Below are positions 55,806-63,096 of a DNA stretch of 64,000 nt, piece after piece (within the stretch, counting starts at the first letter, position 1; the number at the start of each line of letters is the position of its first letter). A model generated the notes under the pieces. It worked only from the letters and a program-made list of their open reading frames with translations, was not told the origin of the DNA and searched no databases. The translations under genes and the position numbers were made by a program. Source of the stretch: Streptomyces sp. NBC_00250 (lineage in GTDB: Bacteria; Actinomycetota; Actinomycetes; Streptomycetales; Streptomycetaceae); NCBI RefSeq assembly GCF_036192275.1, contig NZ_CP108088.1, positions 7,481,001-7,545,000 of the forward strand. The letters are read 5' to 3'.

Positions 55806-56924
55806 CTAGCCCTTCGGCGCCCCCGGCAGCTCGCCGGGGGCGCCGACCGCTGCCTTGGCGAGCACCGCGGACACCCCGAGGACGGTGCCCGAGGGGCCCG
55901 CCGACGTGGTCGCGGTCAGGACGGTCCGCTCCCCGAGGAACGCCGACGACGTACGGTCGAAGATCCACTGGGTCTGCTCGCCGTGCGCGGTACGGGCCAC
56001 GGCGACGCCCTCGCGACCGGCTGCGTCCTTCGCGGACGGCAGCACGGTGACCCCGGGAATCCGCGCCGCGGCCTCGTACAGCGCGGCGGTGACCTTCGGA
56101 GGAGCCCACGTCTCGGCCAGCAGGGTTCCGATCGCGGTGAACGCCCGCTGGTCCGGATCGCCTCCGTCGTCCCCCCGCCCCCGCGTCTCGTCACGGATCA
56201 GCCTCAGCAGCGCCTCCGGGTCCGTCGGAAGCGTCGCCACGTACGCGTGGGTCGGGTTGGTGACGGAGGGCGGCTCTGCCCCCGCCGTGGTCTTCCGGGG
56301 CGTGGCTCCGCGGTGGTCCAGCTCGTACACGGGCAGCGGCGCGCCGAGCGGAATGTCGGCGGAACCGGGCTCGCGCAGCAGCCCGGGCCGGCTGCCGTCG
56401 GCCGACAGCCAGACCTCGCGCCGATGGACGGGCGGCAGCGTCGCGGATCCACCGGCAGCGCTGCGCCCCGCATGGGCGACGAGGCTCCTGACGTAGACGT
56501 ACCCCTCGGGCAGGGCGTCCGGCGCGGGAGCGGCGGCGGCGGCGAGCGCCGCGCGGGACAGCACCTGTACGGCGCCGGGCGACGCCTGCTGCCCGGCCGA
56601 GATCCGGCCCGGGGACCCGGCCGGCGGGTCCTGGGGCGCGAGCACGACCGCACCGGCCACGACCGCGCAGGCGGCCACCGGCGCCGCGATCCAGCCGAGC
56701 CGGAGCTTGGCCCCCGCCCGGCGCGCACGGGGCGGGCGGACGCCGGCGCCGTCACCGGAGGCGAGGGCGGTCCGCAGGACGGTGTGCCGCAGATCGCGAT
56801 CCCGCTCCGGGGCGAGCTCGGGTACAGGAGGCGGCGGCAGCAGCTCGGCGAGCTCGGCCCGCAGGTGCGCGTCCGCGTGCCCGTGGTCCTGGTGGCGCGG
56901 CGTACGAGGGGCGAAGGCGTTCAT
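55806..56924 (-). CDS. CU044_5270-type membrane protein, probable ECF partner
   Basis: A 372-residue single-pass membrane protein encoded with an ECF sigma factor. A cytoplasmic N-terminus of about 75 residues (Pro/Arg/His-rich) precedes one hydrophobic segment (LGWIAAPVAACAVVAGAVVLA). An extracellular domain follows with YVYVRSLVAH, HRREVWLSADGSRPGLLREPG, AYVATLPTDPEALLRLIRDE and QWIFDRTSSAFLGER. This is the CU044_5270 family pattern. These proteins commonly sit next to ECF41/SigJ-like or similar sigma genes and may act as atypical anti-sigma or sensor proteins. Its start overlaps the sigma stop by 4 bp. Confidence 0.8.
   Translation of the reverse strand: MNAFAPRTPRHQDHGHADAHLRAELAELLPPPPVPELAPERDRDLRHTVLRTALASGDGAGVRPPRARRAGAKLRLGWIAAPVAACAVVAGAVVLAPQDPPAGSPGRISAGQQASPGAVQVLSRAALAAAAAPAPDALPEGYVYVRSLVAHAGRSAAGGSATLPPVHRREVWLSADGSRPGLLREPGSADIPLGAPLPVYELDHRGATPRKTTAGAEPPSVTNPTHAYVATLPTDPEALLRLIRDETRGRGDDGGDPDQRAFTAIGTLLAETWAPPKVTAALYEAAARIPGVTVLPSAKDAAGREGVAVARTAHGEQTQWIFDRTSSAFLGERTVLTATTSAGPSGTVLGVSAVLAKAAVGAPGELPGAPKG
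55816..55844. terminator. 12-bp hairpin ending acetoacetyl-CoA synthetase transcript
   Basis: GGCGCCCCCGGC and GCCGGGGGCGCC pair exactly around a 5-nt loop, 18 bp after the plus-strand stop and within the last codons of the convergent gene. Confidence 0.7.
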
Positions 56925-57604
56925 GCCTGGTTCTCCGGGATCGATCGGGGCACGAGGGCAGGACGGACGTCGGACGGGGCGGAAAGGGCTCTGCTCACGG
57001 GTTCCGGGGCGGGTGCGGCGTTGGTACGGGACCGAACGGCGACGGCCGCGGCCCGCTCCTCCCGGCGGGCCGCCCGCAGTTCGGCATCGGCGAGCTTCCG
57101 GAGCCGTTCACGCGCCCGGGACAGCCGTGAACGAACCGTCCCGACCGGGATCCCCAACGCCTCCCCGGCAGCCGCGTAGTCGAGCCCGGCCCACACGACC
57201 AGCGTGAAGACCTCCCGCTCACGCCGCCGGAGCTTGCCGAGAGCGGCGCGCGCGGCCCGGATCTGCTCTCCGTCGGTCATCCGGGCGAGGACGTCGTCGG
57301 CGAAGTCCGGCAGCACCCCGCGCTCCGGCATCCGGGCGAGCGCCGCGTCCCGCCGCCGCGCCTCGCGGGCGGCACCCCGCATGATGTTGGTCGCGATGCC
57401 GAGCAGCCACGGGCGCAGACTTCCGCCCTCGGCGTGCACCATCCCGCGACAGCGCCAGGCCTCCAGGAACGCGGCGGAGACGACATCCTCGGCCGCCGCC
57501 CGGTCCCCGCACACCCGGAAGGCGTAGTGGTACAGCACGCGTGCGTGCTCGTCGTACGCCTCGCCGAGCGCGGAGGGGTCCCCGGCGCGGAAACGATCTC
57601 TCAT
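56921..57604 (-). CDS. ECF RNA polymerase sigma factor
   Basis: A 227-residue ECF sigma factor. Region 2 covers about residues 10-75 (SALGEAYDEHARVLYHYAFRV, then AAAEDVVSAAFLEAWRCRG). Region 4 is at about 130-185 (LRRREREVFTLVVWAGLDYA, then ALGIPVGTVRSRLSRARERL). A disordered Arg/Pro tail follows. ATG 57604 is the best start by family length; the ribosome site is poor, consistent with a short or leaderless 5' end. Twin promoter motifs with identical -35 and -10 suggest that it transcribes its own operon and the divergent secreted-protein gene. Confidence 0.93.
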   Translation of the reverse strand: MRDRFRAGDPSALGEAYDEHARVLYHYAFRVCGDRAAAEDVVSAAFLEAWRCRGMVHAEGGSLRPWLLGIATNIMRGAAREARRRDAALARMPERGVLPDFADDVLARMTDGEQIRAARAALGKLRRREREVFTLVVWAGLDYAAAGEALGIPVGTVRSRLSRARERLRKLADAELRAARREERAAAVAVRSRTNAAPAPEPVSRALSAPSDVRPALVPRSIPENQA

Positions 57605-57621
57605 AGGTGATTCCACACAAG

Positions 57622-57656
57622 GCACTGGGCGGTGGTTCGTCCGGGTTCCCGTGACC
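57622..57656 (-). promoter_or_regulatory. ECF-type promoter driving the sigma operon
   Basis: Minus strand: GGTCACGGGAAC (57656-57645), a 17-bp spacer and CAGTGC (57627-57622), 18 bp before the sigma factor start. It is identical in both blocks and in spacing to the promoter at 57708-57742. Confidence 0.7.
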
Positions 57657-57707
57657 CGCGCCACACCTCGCGCCATCGTCGTCCAGGACATGCGCCGATG
57701 TGGCCCA

Positions 57708-57742
57708 GGTCACGGGAACGCTGGACCCTCAACGCGCAGTGC
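57708..57742 (+). promoter_or_regulatory. ECF-type promoter driving the secreted-protein gene
   Basis: Plus strand: GGTCACGGGAAC (57708-57719), a 17-bp spacer and CAGTGC (57737-57742). The ATG at 57748 is only 6 nt beyond, so the mRNA should be leaderless. Confidence 0.7.
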
Positions 57743-57747
57743 TGGAC

Positions 57748-59355
57748 ATGAACGATTCCTCGACACCCAGCCGTACGCCCCGGGGCGCGAACCGTCGCAC
57801 GGTCCTGCGCACCCTGGCCGTGGTCGCCGTACTGGGAGGCACGACCCTCTCCGCCCTGCCCCCGACGGCGACCGCCTCGGCCGCGACCCCGGAGACGTAC
57901 GCGCTGACCATCCGTCATCTCGACCGCGCGGGCGCCGCCACCGGCGACTACCGGACGAACGTCACCGGCATCTCGGGCCCCGGCGCCGACGCCTCCGCCT
58001 CGCCCCACGACCCGTCCGGCACGGTCACCGTCCGCCTGCCCAAGGGCCGCTACCTGCTCGACTCCACCCTTTCCGGTGCCGAGCAGGCCACCGGAACCGA
58101 CTGGATCGTCCAGCCCCGCCTGGACCTGGACCACGACACGACGGTCACCGTCGACGCCCGTACGACCGCCCCCGTGGACGTCCGCCCGCCGGAGTCCGGC
58201 GCCCGCTACCTGCACAGCATGGCGTTCGTCGAGGCCACCCACGCGGGCACGACCCGCTCGGCGAACATCATGATGTCGAGCGGGGACCTGCGCGTGGCCC
58301 ACCTCGGCCCCGCCGCCGAGTCCGGCTCGGTCAAGGAGTGGATCGACACCTACTGGTCGGGCGCCCGCGCCGACTACGCGCTCGGCTACGTCTTCACCTC
58401 CGCACGCGCCCTGACCGGTCTCGTCCGCCATCCCTCGGCCGCCTCCCTGGCCACCGTCAAGGTCCGCGGAGCCGCCCCGGAGGGCGTGACCGGAACCGGG
58501 TTCGTCGACATCCAGCCCAGCGCCGGCCCCACCGTCGGCCTCGTCCAGCCCCTCCCTCTGCCCGGTACCGCGACCTTCCTCGTCACCCCGGAACGCGGCC
58601 TCTGGGACCTCGGTTACACCGGTCCCGCGGCCCCCGAGACCCCGCCCAACCGCTACGCCGCCAACGGAATCGCGGTACGCGCGGGTGCCACCACCACCCA
58701 CACCTTCGACAACGCCGTCTTCGGCCCCGCCCTCGACACGGCACCCGGCGCCCGCCCCGCGGGCGTGCGCGACGGCGACAGCCTCGCACTCGACATCCCG
58801 CTCCTCGCCGACGGCGACGGTCACGTGCCCACCGCCCCGCGCTTCCACAGCGCCACCACCACACTCCACCGGGACGGCCTCCTGATCGGCACCAGTCAGG
58901 GCGACCCCGGCCGCGCCACCTTCACCACCACTCCCGGGCGGGCCTCGTACCGCCTGACCGCCACCGCGACCCGGGGCGACGGCACCCCGGCGAGCGGACG
59001 CGTCACCGCCGCCTGGACGTTCACCTCGGCCGCCGCGTCCCGCCCCGCCGCGCTGCCGCTCAGCACCGTCCGCTTCGCCCCGGCGCTCGACCTCGACGGC
59101 ACCGCGCCGGCGGGGACCCTGGTCCGCGTACCGGTCACCGTCCAGGGCGCGGCCGTCGAGACCGGAATCCGTTCCCTCACCGTGTCGATGTCGACCGACA
59201 ACGGCACCACGTGGACCCGCGTCCCGGTCGTCAACGACGAGGCGGGCTTCCGCACCCCCGGCCCCGGCCGGTCCGTCTCGCTCCGCGCCGAACTCACCGA
59301 CACCCAGGGCAACACCCTCACCCAGACCCTGACGAACGCCTACCGGACCCGATGA
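57748..59355 (+). CDS. Secreted beta-rich protein related to S8 peptidase C-termini
   Basis: A 535-residue exported protein. The N-terminal RRTVLRTLAVVAVLGG with twin arginines and an Ala-rich cleavage site (ATASAATP) indicates Tat or Sec export. The mature part is all-beta: YALTIRHLDRAGAATGDYRT, VTVRLPKGRYLLDSTLSG, then several Ig-like or fibronectin-like strands and a C-terminal VRVPVTVQGAAVE domain. I recognise the N-terminal mature part as similar to the accessory C-terminal region of Streptomyces subtilisin-like (S8) proteases, but no protease domain is present. It is a probable target of the adjacent ECF sigma factor. Confidence 0.8.
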   Translation: MNDSSTPSRTPRGANRRTVLRTLAVVAVLGGTTLSALPPTATASAATPETYALTIRHLDRAGAATGDYRTNVTGISGPGADASASPHDPSGTVTVRLPKGRYLLDSTLSGAEQATGTDWIVQPRLDLDHDTTVTVDARTTAPVDVRPPESGARYLHSMAFVEATHAGTTRSANIMMSSGDLRVAHLGPAAESGSVKEWIDTYWSGARADYALGYVFTSARALTGLVRHPSAASLATVKVRGAAPEGVTGTGFVDIQPSAGPTVGLVQPLPLPGTATFLVTPERGLWDLGYTGPAAPETPPNRYAANGIAVRAGATTTHTFDNAVFGPALDTAPGARPAGVRDGDSLALDIPLLADGDGHVPTAPRFHSATTTLHRDGLLIGTSQGDPGRATFTTTPGRASYRLTATATRGDGTPASGRVTAAWTFTSAAASRPAALPLSTVRFAPALDLDGTAPAGTLVRVPVTVQGAAVETGIRSLTVSMSTDNGTTWTRVPVVNDEAGFRTPGPGRSVSLRAELTDTQGNTLTQTLTNAYRTR

Positions 59356-59373
59356 CCTGACGAGACCGCATCC

Positions 59374-59411
59374 GAGCGCTCCGGGAAGGGACCACCCTCC
59401 CCGGAGCGCTC
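59374..59411. terminator. 17-bp hairpin (one mismatch) between convergent genes
   Basis: Arms 59374-59390 and 59395-59411 pair over 17 bp with one mismatch and a 4-nt loop (acca). It lies between the secreted-protein gene and the MocR gene and can terminate both. Confidence 0.8.
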
Positions 59412-59445
59412 ACGCACGTCCGCCGCCACCAACCCCCTACGGGTG

Positions 59446-60765
59446 TCACCCGCCGTACGTCGCCTGCGCGTCCCCCAGCACCTCGGCGAAGTCCGCCGCC
59501 AGGCGCGGCGCGTCCTCGGGCGCGAGCGTCGACGTCGTGATCCGTACGGCCGGCGGGGCGGCGATCCGGAACCGCGCCCCCGCGGCCACCCACCAGCCCT
59601 GCGTCCGCAACCCGTTGACGACCGCCGACTCGTCCCGCACCGGCACCCACACGTTCAGCCCGCTGGCCCCGACCGCCCGGATCCGGTGCGCCCCCAGTGC
59701 GCCGATCAGGGCCGCGCGCCGCTCCGCGTACGCCGTCTCGCCGTCCGCCACGAGCGCGCGTACCGCCTCGTCGCGGAACAGGCCGGACACCGACTCCTGG
59801 AGGACGTGACTGACCCAGCCCGAGGTCATCAGCATCCGCCCGTCGTGCCGCGCGAGCGTCACCGCGTCGCACGCGACCCCGGCCCACCGCAGGTCGATCC
59901 CGAGATGCTTCGACACGGTGCGCACCTGCGCCCATCGTTCGAGCCCCGCCGCCGCGAGCGTGTACGCCGCGGCCCCGCCGACCTCCGCGTTGTGGTCGTC
60001 CTCGACGACGAGCACCTCCGGGAACTCCCGGAGCACCGCCACCAGTTCGTCCCGCCGCGACCGGGTGAAGAACGCCCCGGTCGGACACTGCCCCCGAGGA
60101 CTGCACACCACCGCGCGCACCCCGCCCCGGAGCGCCGTCCGAAGCGACTCGGGTACGAGCCCCTCACCGTCCACGGCCACCGGGACCATCCGCAGCCCCA
60201 ACGCGGGCACCAGATCGAGCAGATGGTGGAAGCCGGGATCCTCCACGGCCACCGCGTCACCGGGCCGCAGCTCCGTCGAGAGGAGCCGCGCGATGCAGTC
60301 GAGCGCCCCGTGCGCGAACGTCACGTGCCGCGCCGGCACCTCGTCCCGCGCGAACCACTGCCGGGTCACCTCTTCGAGCACCGCGAGCCGAGGCGCGGCG
60401 CGATGGGACCCGTACACCGGGGTGACCGTCGACGGGGGCCGCAGTACGGGCAGGAAGGCCGGGTCGGGATGCCCGCCGGCCAGGTCCACCAGACCCTGCG
60501 GTACCCGCGGCGGACGCCGCGAGGCCACGGACGGTACGTCGGCGACGACCGTGCCGCCCCGACCCCGCGTGACGATCAGCCCCCGCTGCCGCAGCTCCTT
60601 GTAGGCCGTCGCGACCGTTCCCGGGCTCACCCCCAGCGTGTCGGCGAGCCGCCGCACGGGCGGCAGGAGGTCGCCGGGGGAGAGCCCGCCCTCGGTGACG
60701 CCCCGTTCCACGGACGCGGCAATCCCCTTGGCCGTCGTACCTTCGATCGCATATTGTGCTGCCAC
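59446..60765 (-). CDS. MocR-type GntR regulator with aminotransferase domain
   Basis: A 439-residue GntR/MocR regulator. The winged HTH (GIAASVERGVTEGGLSPGDLL, then LADTLGVSPGTVATAYKELRQRGLIV) comes first. A PLP-binding aminotransferase-like domain follows with FAHGALDCIARLL, VVCSPRGQCPTGAF (PTG in place of NPTG), VVEDDHNAEVGG and the Schiff-base lysine in RTVSKHLGIDLRWAG. GTG 60765 lies 7 nt after CATACT on the minus strand, suggesting leaderless translation. It diverges from an MFS exporter across only 46 bp, so it probably regulates that gene. Confidence 0.92.
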   Translation of the reverse strand: MAAQYAIEGTTAKGIAASVERGVTEGGLSPGDLLPPVRRLADTLGVSPGTVATAYKELRQRGLIVTRGRGGTVVADVPSVASRRPPRVPQGLVDLAGGHPDPAFLPVLRPPSTVTPVYGSHRAAPRLAVLEEVTRQWFARDEVPARHVTFAHGALDCIARLLSTELRPGDAVAVEDPGFHHLLDLVPALGLRMVPVAVDGEGLVPESLRTALRGGVRAVVCSPRGQCPTGAFFTRSRRDELVAVLREFPEVLVVEDDHNAEVGGAAAYTLAAAGLERWAQVRTVSKHLGIDLRWAGVACDAVTLARHDGRMLMTSGWVSHVLQESVSGLFRDEAVRALVADGETAYAERRAALIGALGAHRIRAVGASGLNVWVPVRDESAVVNGLRTQGWWVAAGARFRIAAPPAVRITTSTLAPEDAPRLAADFAEVLGDAQATYGG

Positions 60766-60776
60766 GTAGTCAAGTA

Positions 60777-60788
60777 TGTATCAATACA
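60777..60788. promoter_or_regulatory. TGTAT-CA-ATACA operator in divergent gap
   Basis: Inverted repeat with 5-bp arms in the AT-rich 46-bp gap between the MocR gene and the MFS gene. It overlaps the likely -10 elements on both strands, so binding would repress both. Confidence 0.5.
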
Positions 60789-60811
60789 AAGCAGTTCGCA
60801 AGGGGGACCCG

Positions 60812-62098
60812 TTGAGCCGCTCCACCCACTCCACCCGAACAGGCCTCAAGGACCGCATCCCCGGCGGCCGGGACGGCCGCCGCATGCTCGTCATCGGCTT
60901 CATCGACAAGTGCGGCACCGGACTCTGGTCCACGGCCATGGCCCTCTACTTCACCTACGTCACCGGCCTCGGCCTCGGCGAAGTCGGCCTCCTCATCGCC
61001 GTCTCGGGCGCCGCCGGCATCGCGGGCGCCCCCCTCGGCGGCCGCCTCGCCGACCGCTTCCCCCTCGTCCGCGTCATCATCTGCACCCAACTGCTGCGCG
61101 CCGCGGCCCTCCTGGCCCTCCTCACCACCGACGACTACCTGCTGCTCGTCCTCTTCTCCGCCGTCGGCGCACTGCCCGACCGCGCCACCAACGTCCTCAC
61201 CAAGCTCTACGCCGCCCGGGTCGCCGGCCCCGACCGCGTCCGCTACCAGGCCATCAACCGCACCACCTCCAACATCGGCTGGACCCTCGGCGGCCTCGGC
61301 GCCGCGGCCGCCCTGGCCGTCGGCAGCACCACCGCCTTCCACCTCCTCCTCATCGGCGACGCCCTCTCGTACCTCGTGATGGCGGCCCTCACCCTCCGCT
61401 GCGCCGAACCCCCCGCCCCCGCCGCCTCCCGGATCGCCGCCGCGTCCACCGACGCCACCCCCACGACCAAGCCCTCCAACCCCTGGCGCGACCGGGGCTT
61501 CCTCGGCTTCACCGCGGCGGACTCGGTCTTCTTCCTCCACGACTCGATCCTCCAGGTCGCCCTGCCGCTCTGGATCGTCCACGCCACCGACGCCCCCGTC
61601 GGCCTCGCCCCGCTCCTGATGGTCGCCAACAGCGCCCTCGTCGTGATCTTCCAGGTCCCCCTCTCGCGCTTCGGCTCCTCCACCGAAGCCGCCCGCCGCC
61701 TGCTCGCCCCCCTCGCCGCGCTCTTCGCCGTCGGCACGCTCGCCCTCGCCGTCTCCGCCCTCGGCGGCCGGACCCTCTCCATCACCGCCCTGATCACCGC
61801 CGCCGTCGCCCTCACCTTCGCCGAGATGATCCACACCATCGCGTCCTGGGAGATCTCCGTCGCCCTCGCCCCCGACGACGCCCAGGGCGCCTACCTCGGA
61901 GTCCACGGCCTCGCCCAGTCCACCCAGCGCTTCGTCGGCCCCCTCCTCATGACCGGCCTCGTCTCCGCGGGCCCCCTGGCCTGGCCCGTCCTCGGCGCCG
62001 CCCTCGTCGGCACCACCGCCGCCCAGAACCGCCTCGTCCGCCGACGCCTCCCCCAAGCGTCACTGTCAGTGGCGAAGGTTACGGTGAGTGAGCACTGA
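60812..62098 (+). CDS. MFS transporter, 12-TM drug/metabolite exporter type
   Basis: A 428-residue MFS permease with about 12 transmembrane helices. The signature loop GAPLGGRLADRFPLVRV between TM2 and TM3 is clear. TM1 is LVIGFIDKCGTGLWSTAMALYFTYV. TTG 60812 is chosen over ATG 60776 because AGGGGG sits 5 nt upstream and the operator would otherwise lie in the coding sequence. Divergent MocR regulator. The substrate is probably an amine-containing or amino-acid-derived compound, which is inferred from the PLP-dependent regulator. The 3' end is followed 23 bp later by an unknown gene, perhaps co-transcribed. Confidence 0.88.
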   Translation: MSRSTHSTRTGLKDRIPGGRDGRRMLVIGFIDKCGTGLWSTAMALYFTYVTGLGLGEVGLLIAVSGAAGIAGAPLGGRLADRFPLVRVIICTQLLRAAALLALLTTDDYLLLVLFSAVGALPDRATNVLTKLYAARVAGPDRVRYQAINRTTSNIGWTLGGLGAAAALAVGSTTAFHLLLIGDALSYLVMAALTLRCAEPPAPAASRIAAASTDATPTTKPSNPWRDRGFLGFTAADSVFFLHDSILQVALPLWIVHATDAPVGLAPLLMVANSALVVIFQVPLSRFGSSTEAARRLLAPLAALFAVGTLALAVSALGGRTLSITALITAAVALTFAEMIHTIASWEISVALAPDDAQGAYLGVHGLAQSTQRFVGPLLMTGLVSAGPLAWPVLGAALVGTTAAQNRLVRRRLPQASLSVAKVTVSEH

Positions 62099-62121
62099 TC
62101 GGACCGTCACCAGGGGGAGAC

Positions 62122-63021
62122 ATGACACGGACCGGCACCACCCAGGCAAGCCTCCGCCGCGCACTGCGCCGCGAAGTTCCCAGCACCGTCGGCCTGCTCG
62201 CCGACGAGCACGACTTCACGACCATGCGCCAGTACCGGACCTTCGCCTTCGACGACCACACCACCTACCTCCGCCAGGTCGAGGCCCTCCTCAGGACCCT
62301 CGCCACCCAGGGCGGCCACACCACCGTCACCCTCTTCGACCCCGAGGAGTACGCGGCCTACTGCGCCGAGACCGCCATCGACCCGGACCACCCCACCAGC
62401 CGCAGCCGCTTCACCGCCCACCTCGCCGCCACCGGCGCCCACGTCACCTATACCGGGCAGCCCCTCAGCACCCTCCTCCCCGAGCTCGTCGACACCGCCG
62501 TCCGCCACGCCACCTGGGAGTACGCCACGACCGTCCTCGCCGGCGCGGGCGACTGCGCCACCTGCGGCAAGGACATCGGCAGGGCCGCCTTCGAGCGGGC
62601 CGCCCGGCTCCTCGCCCGGCTCCTCGACGCCGCAGGCGGCGGCACCCACCACCTCGTCTGCAGCGTCCCGGCGGCCGACGATCAACTCCTCGCCGTCCTC
62701 CACGCCGACGGCACCACACAACCGGTGGGCGTCGACGACGCACCGGCCGCCGAGTTCACCGCCGTCCTCGCCGCAGGCATCGTCCTCGGCGCCCCCGGCG
62801 GACTCGTCCTGCGCACCAGCACCCCGGGCGACCGCGACCGGCTCCACGGCTGGCGCCTCACCGGCGGCACCCTCACCCCGCTCACCGAGGCGGAAGTCTT
62901 CGCCGCCTACTGCACAGACGCCCGCACCGGAGAACCCCTCTCCCCGGAACCGGGCGTGGACCACCGCGCCGGCTTCGCCCTCACCCTCGACCCCGACGAC
63001 GACTGGACCACCCACCACTGA
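62122..63021 (+). CDS. Conserved hypothetical protein, 299 aa
   Basis: A 299-residue soluble protein with AGGGGGAGA 4-12 nt before ATG 62122. The first half is alpha-beta (RTFAFDDHTTYLRQVEALLRTLA, TTVTLFDPEEYAAYCAETAID). A zinc-like pair CATCGKDIG in the middle is followed by a helix and a beta half with HHLVCSVPAADDQLLAVLHADG. The internal phrase 'AAYCAETAID / AAYCTDARTG' appears twice, hinting at duplication. I recognise no domain. It follows the MFS gene closely and is ended by a long hairpin facing ptsI. Confidence 0.8.
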   Translation: MTRTGTTQASLRRALRREVPSTVGLLADEHDFTTMRQYRTFAFDDHTTYLRQVEALLRTLATQGGHTTVTLFDPEEYAAYCAETAIDPDHPTSRSRFTAHLAATGAHVTYTGQPLSTLLPELVDTAVRHATWEYATTVLAGAGDCATCGKDIGRAAFERAARLLARLLDAAGGGTHHLVCSVPAADDQLLAVLHADGTTQPVGVDDAPAAEFTAVLAAGIVLGAPGGLVLRTSTPGDRDRLHGWRLTGGTLTPLTEAEVFAAYCTDARTGEPLSPEPGVDHRAGFALTLDPDDDWTTHH

Positions 63022-63032
63022 CCCCGGACACG

Positions 63033-63076
63033 ACGAAGGGGCTCCCCGTCACCTGGATGACGGAAAGCCCCTTCGT
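63033..63076. terminator. Extended bidirectional hairpin before ptsI end
   Basis: ACGAAGGGGCT (63033-63043) pairs with AGCCCCTTCGT (63066-63076), and inside it CCGTCA pairs with TGACGG. Placed between the convergent unknown gene and ptsI. Confidence 0.8.
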
Positions 63077-63096
63077 ACGTCGGCGAACGCCCGGGA

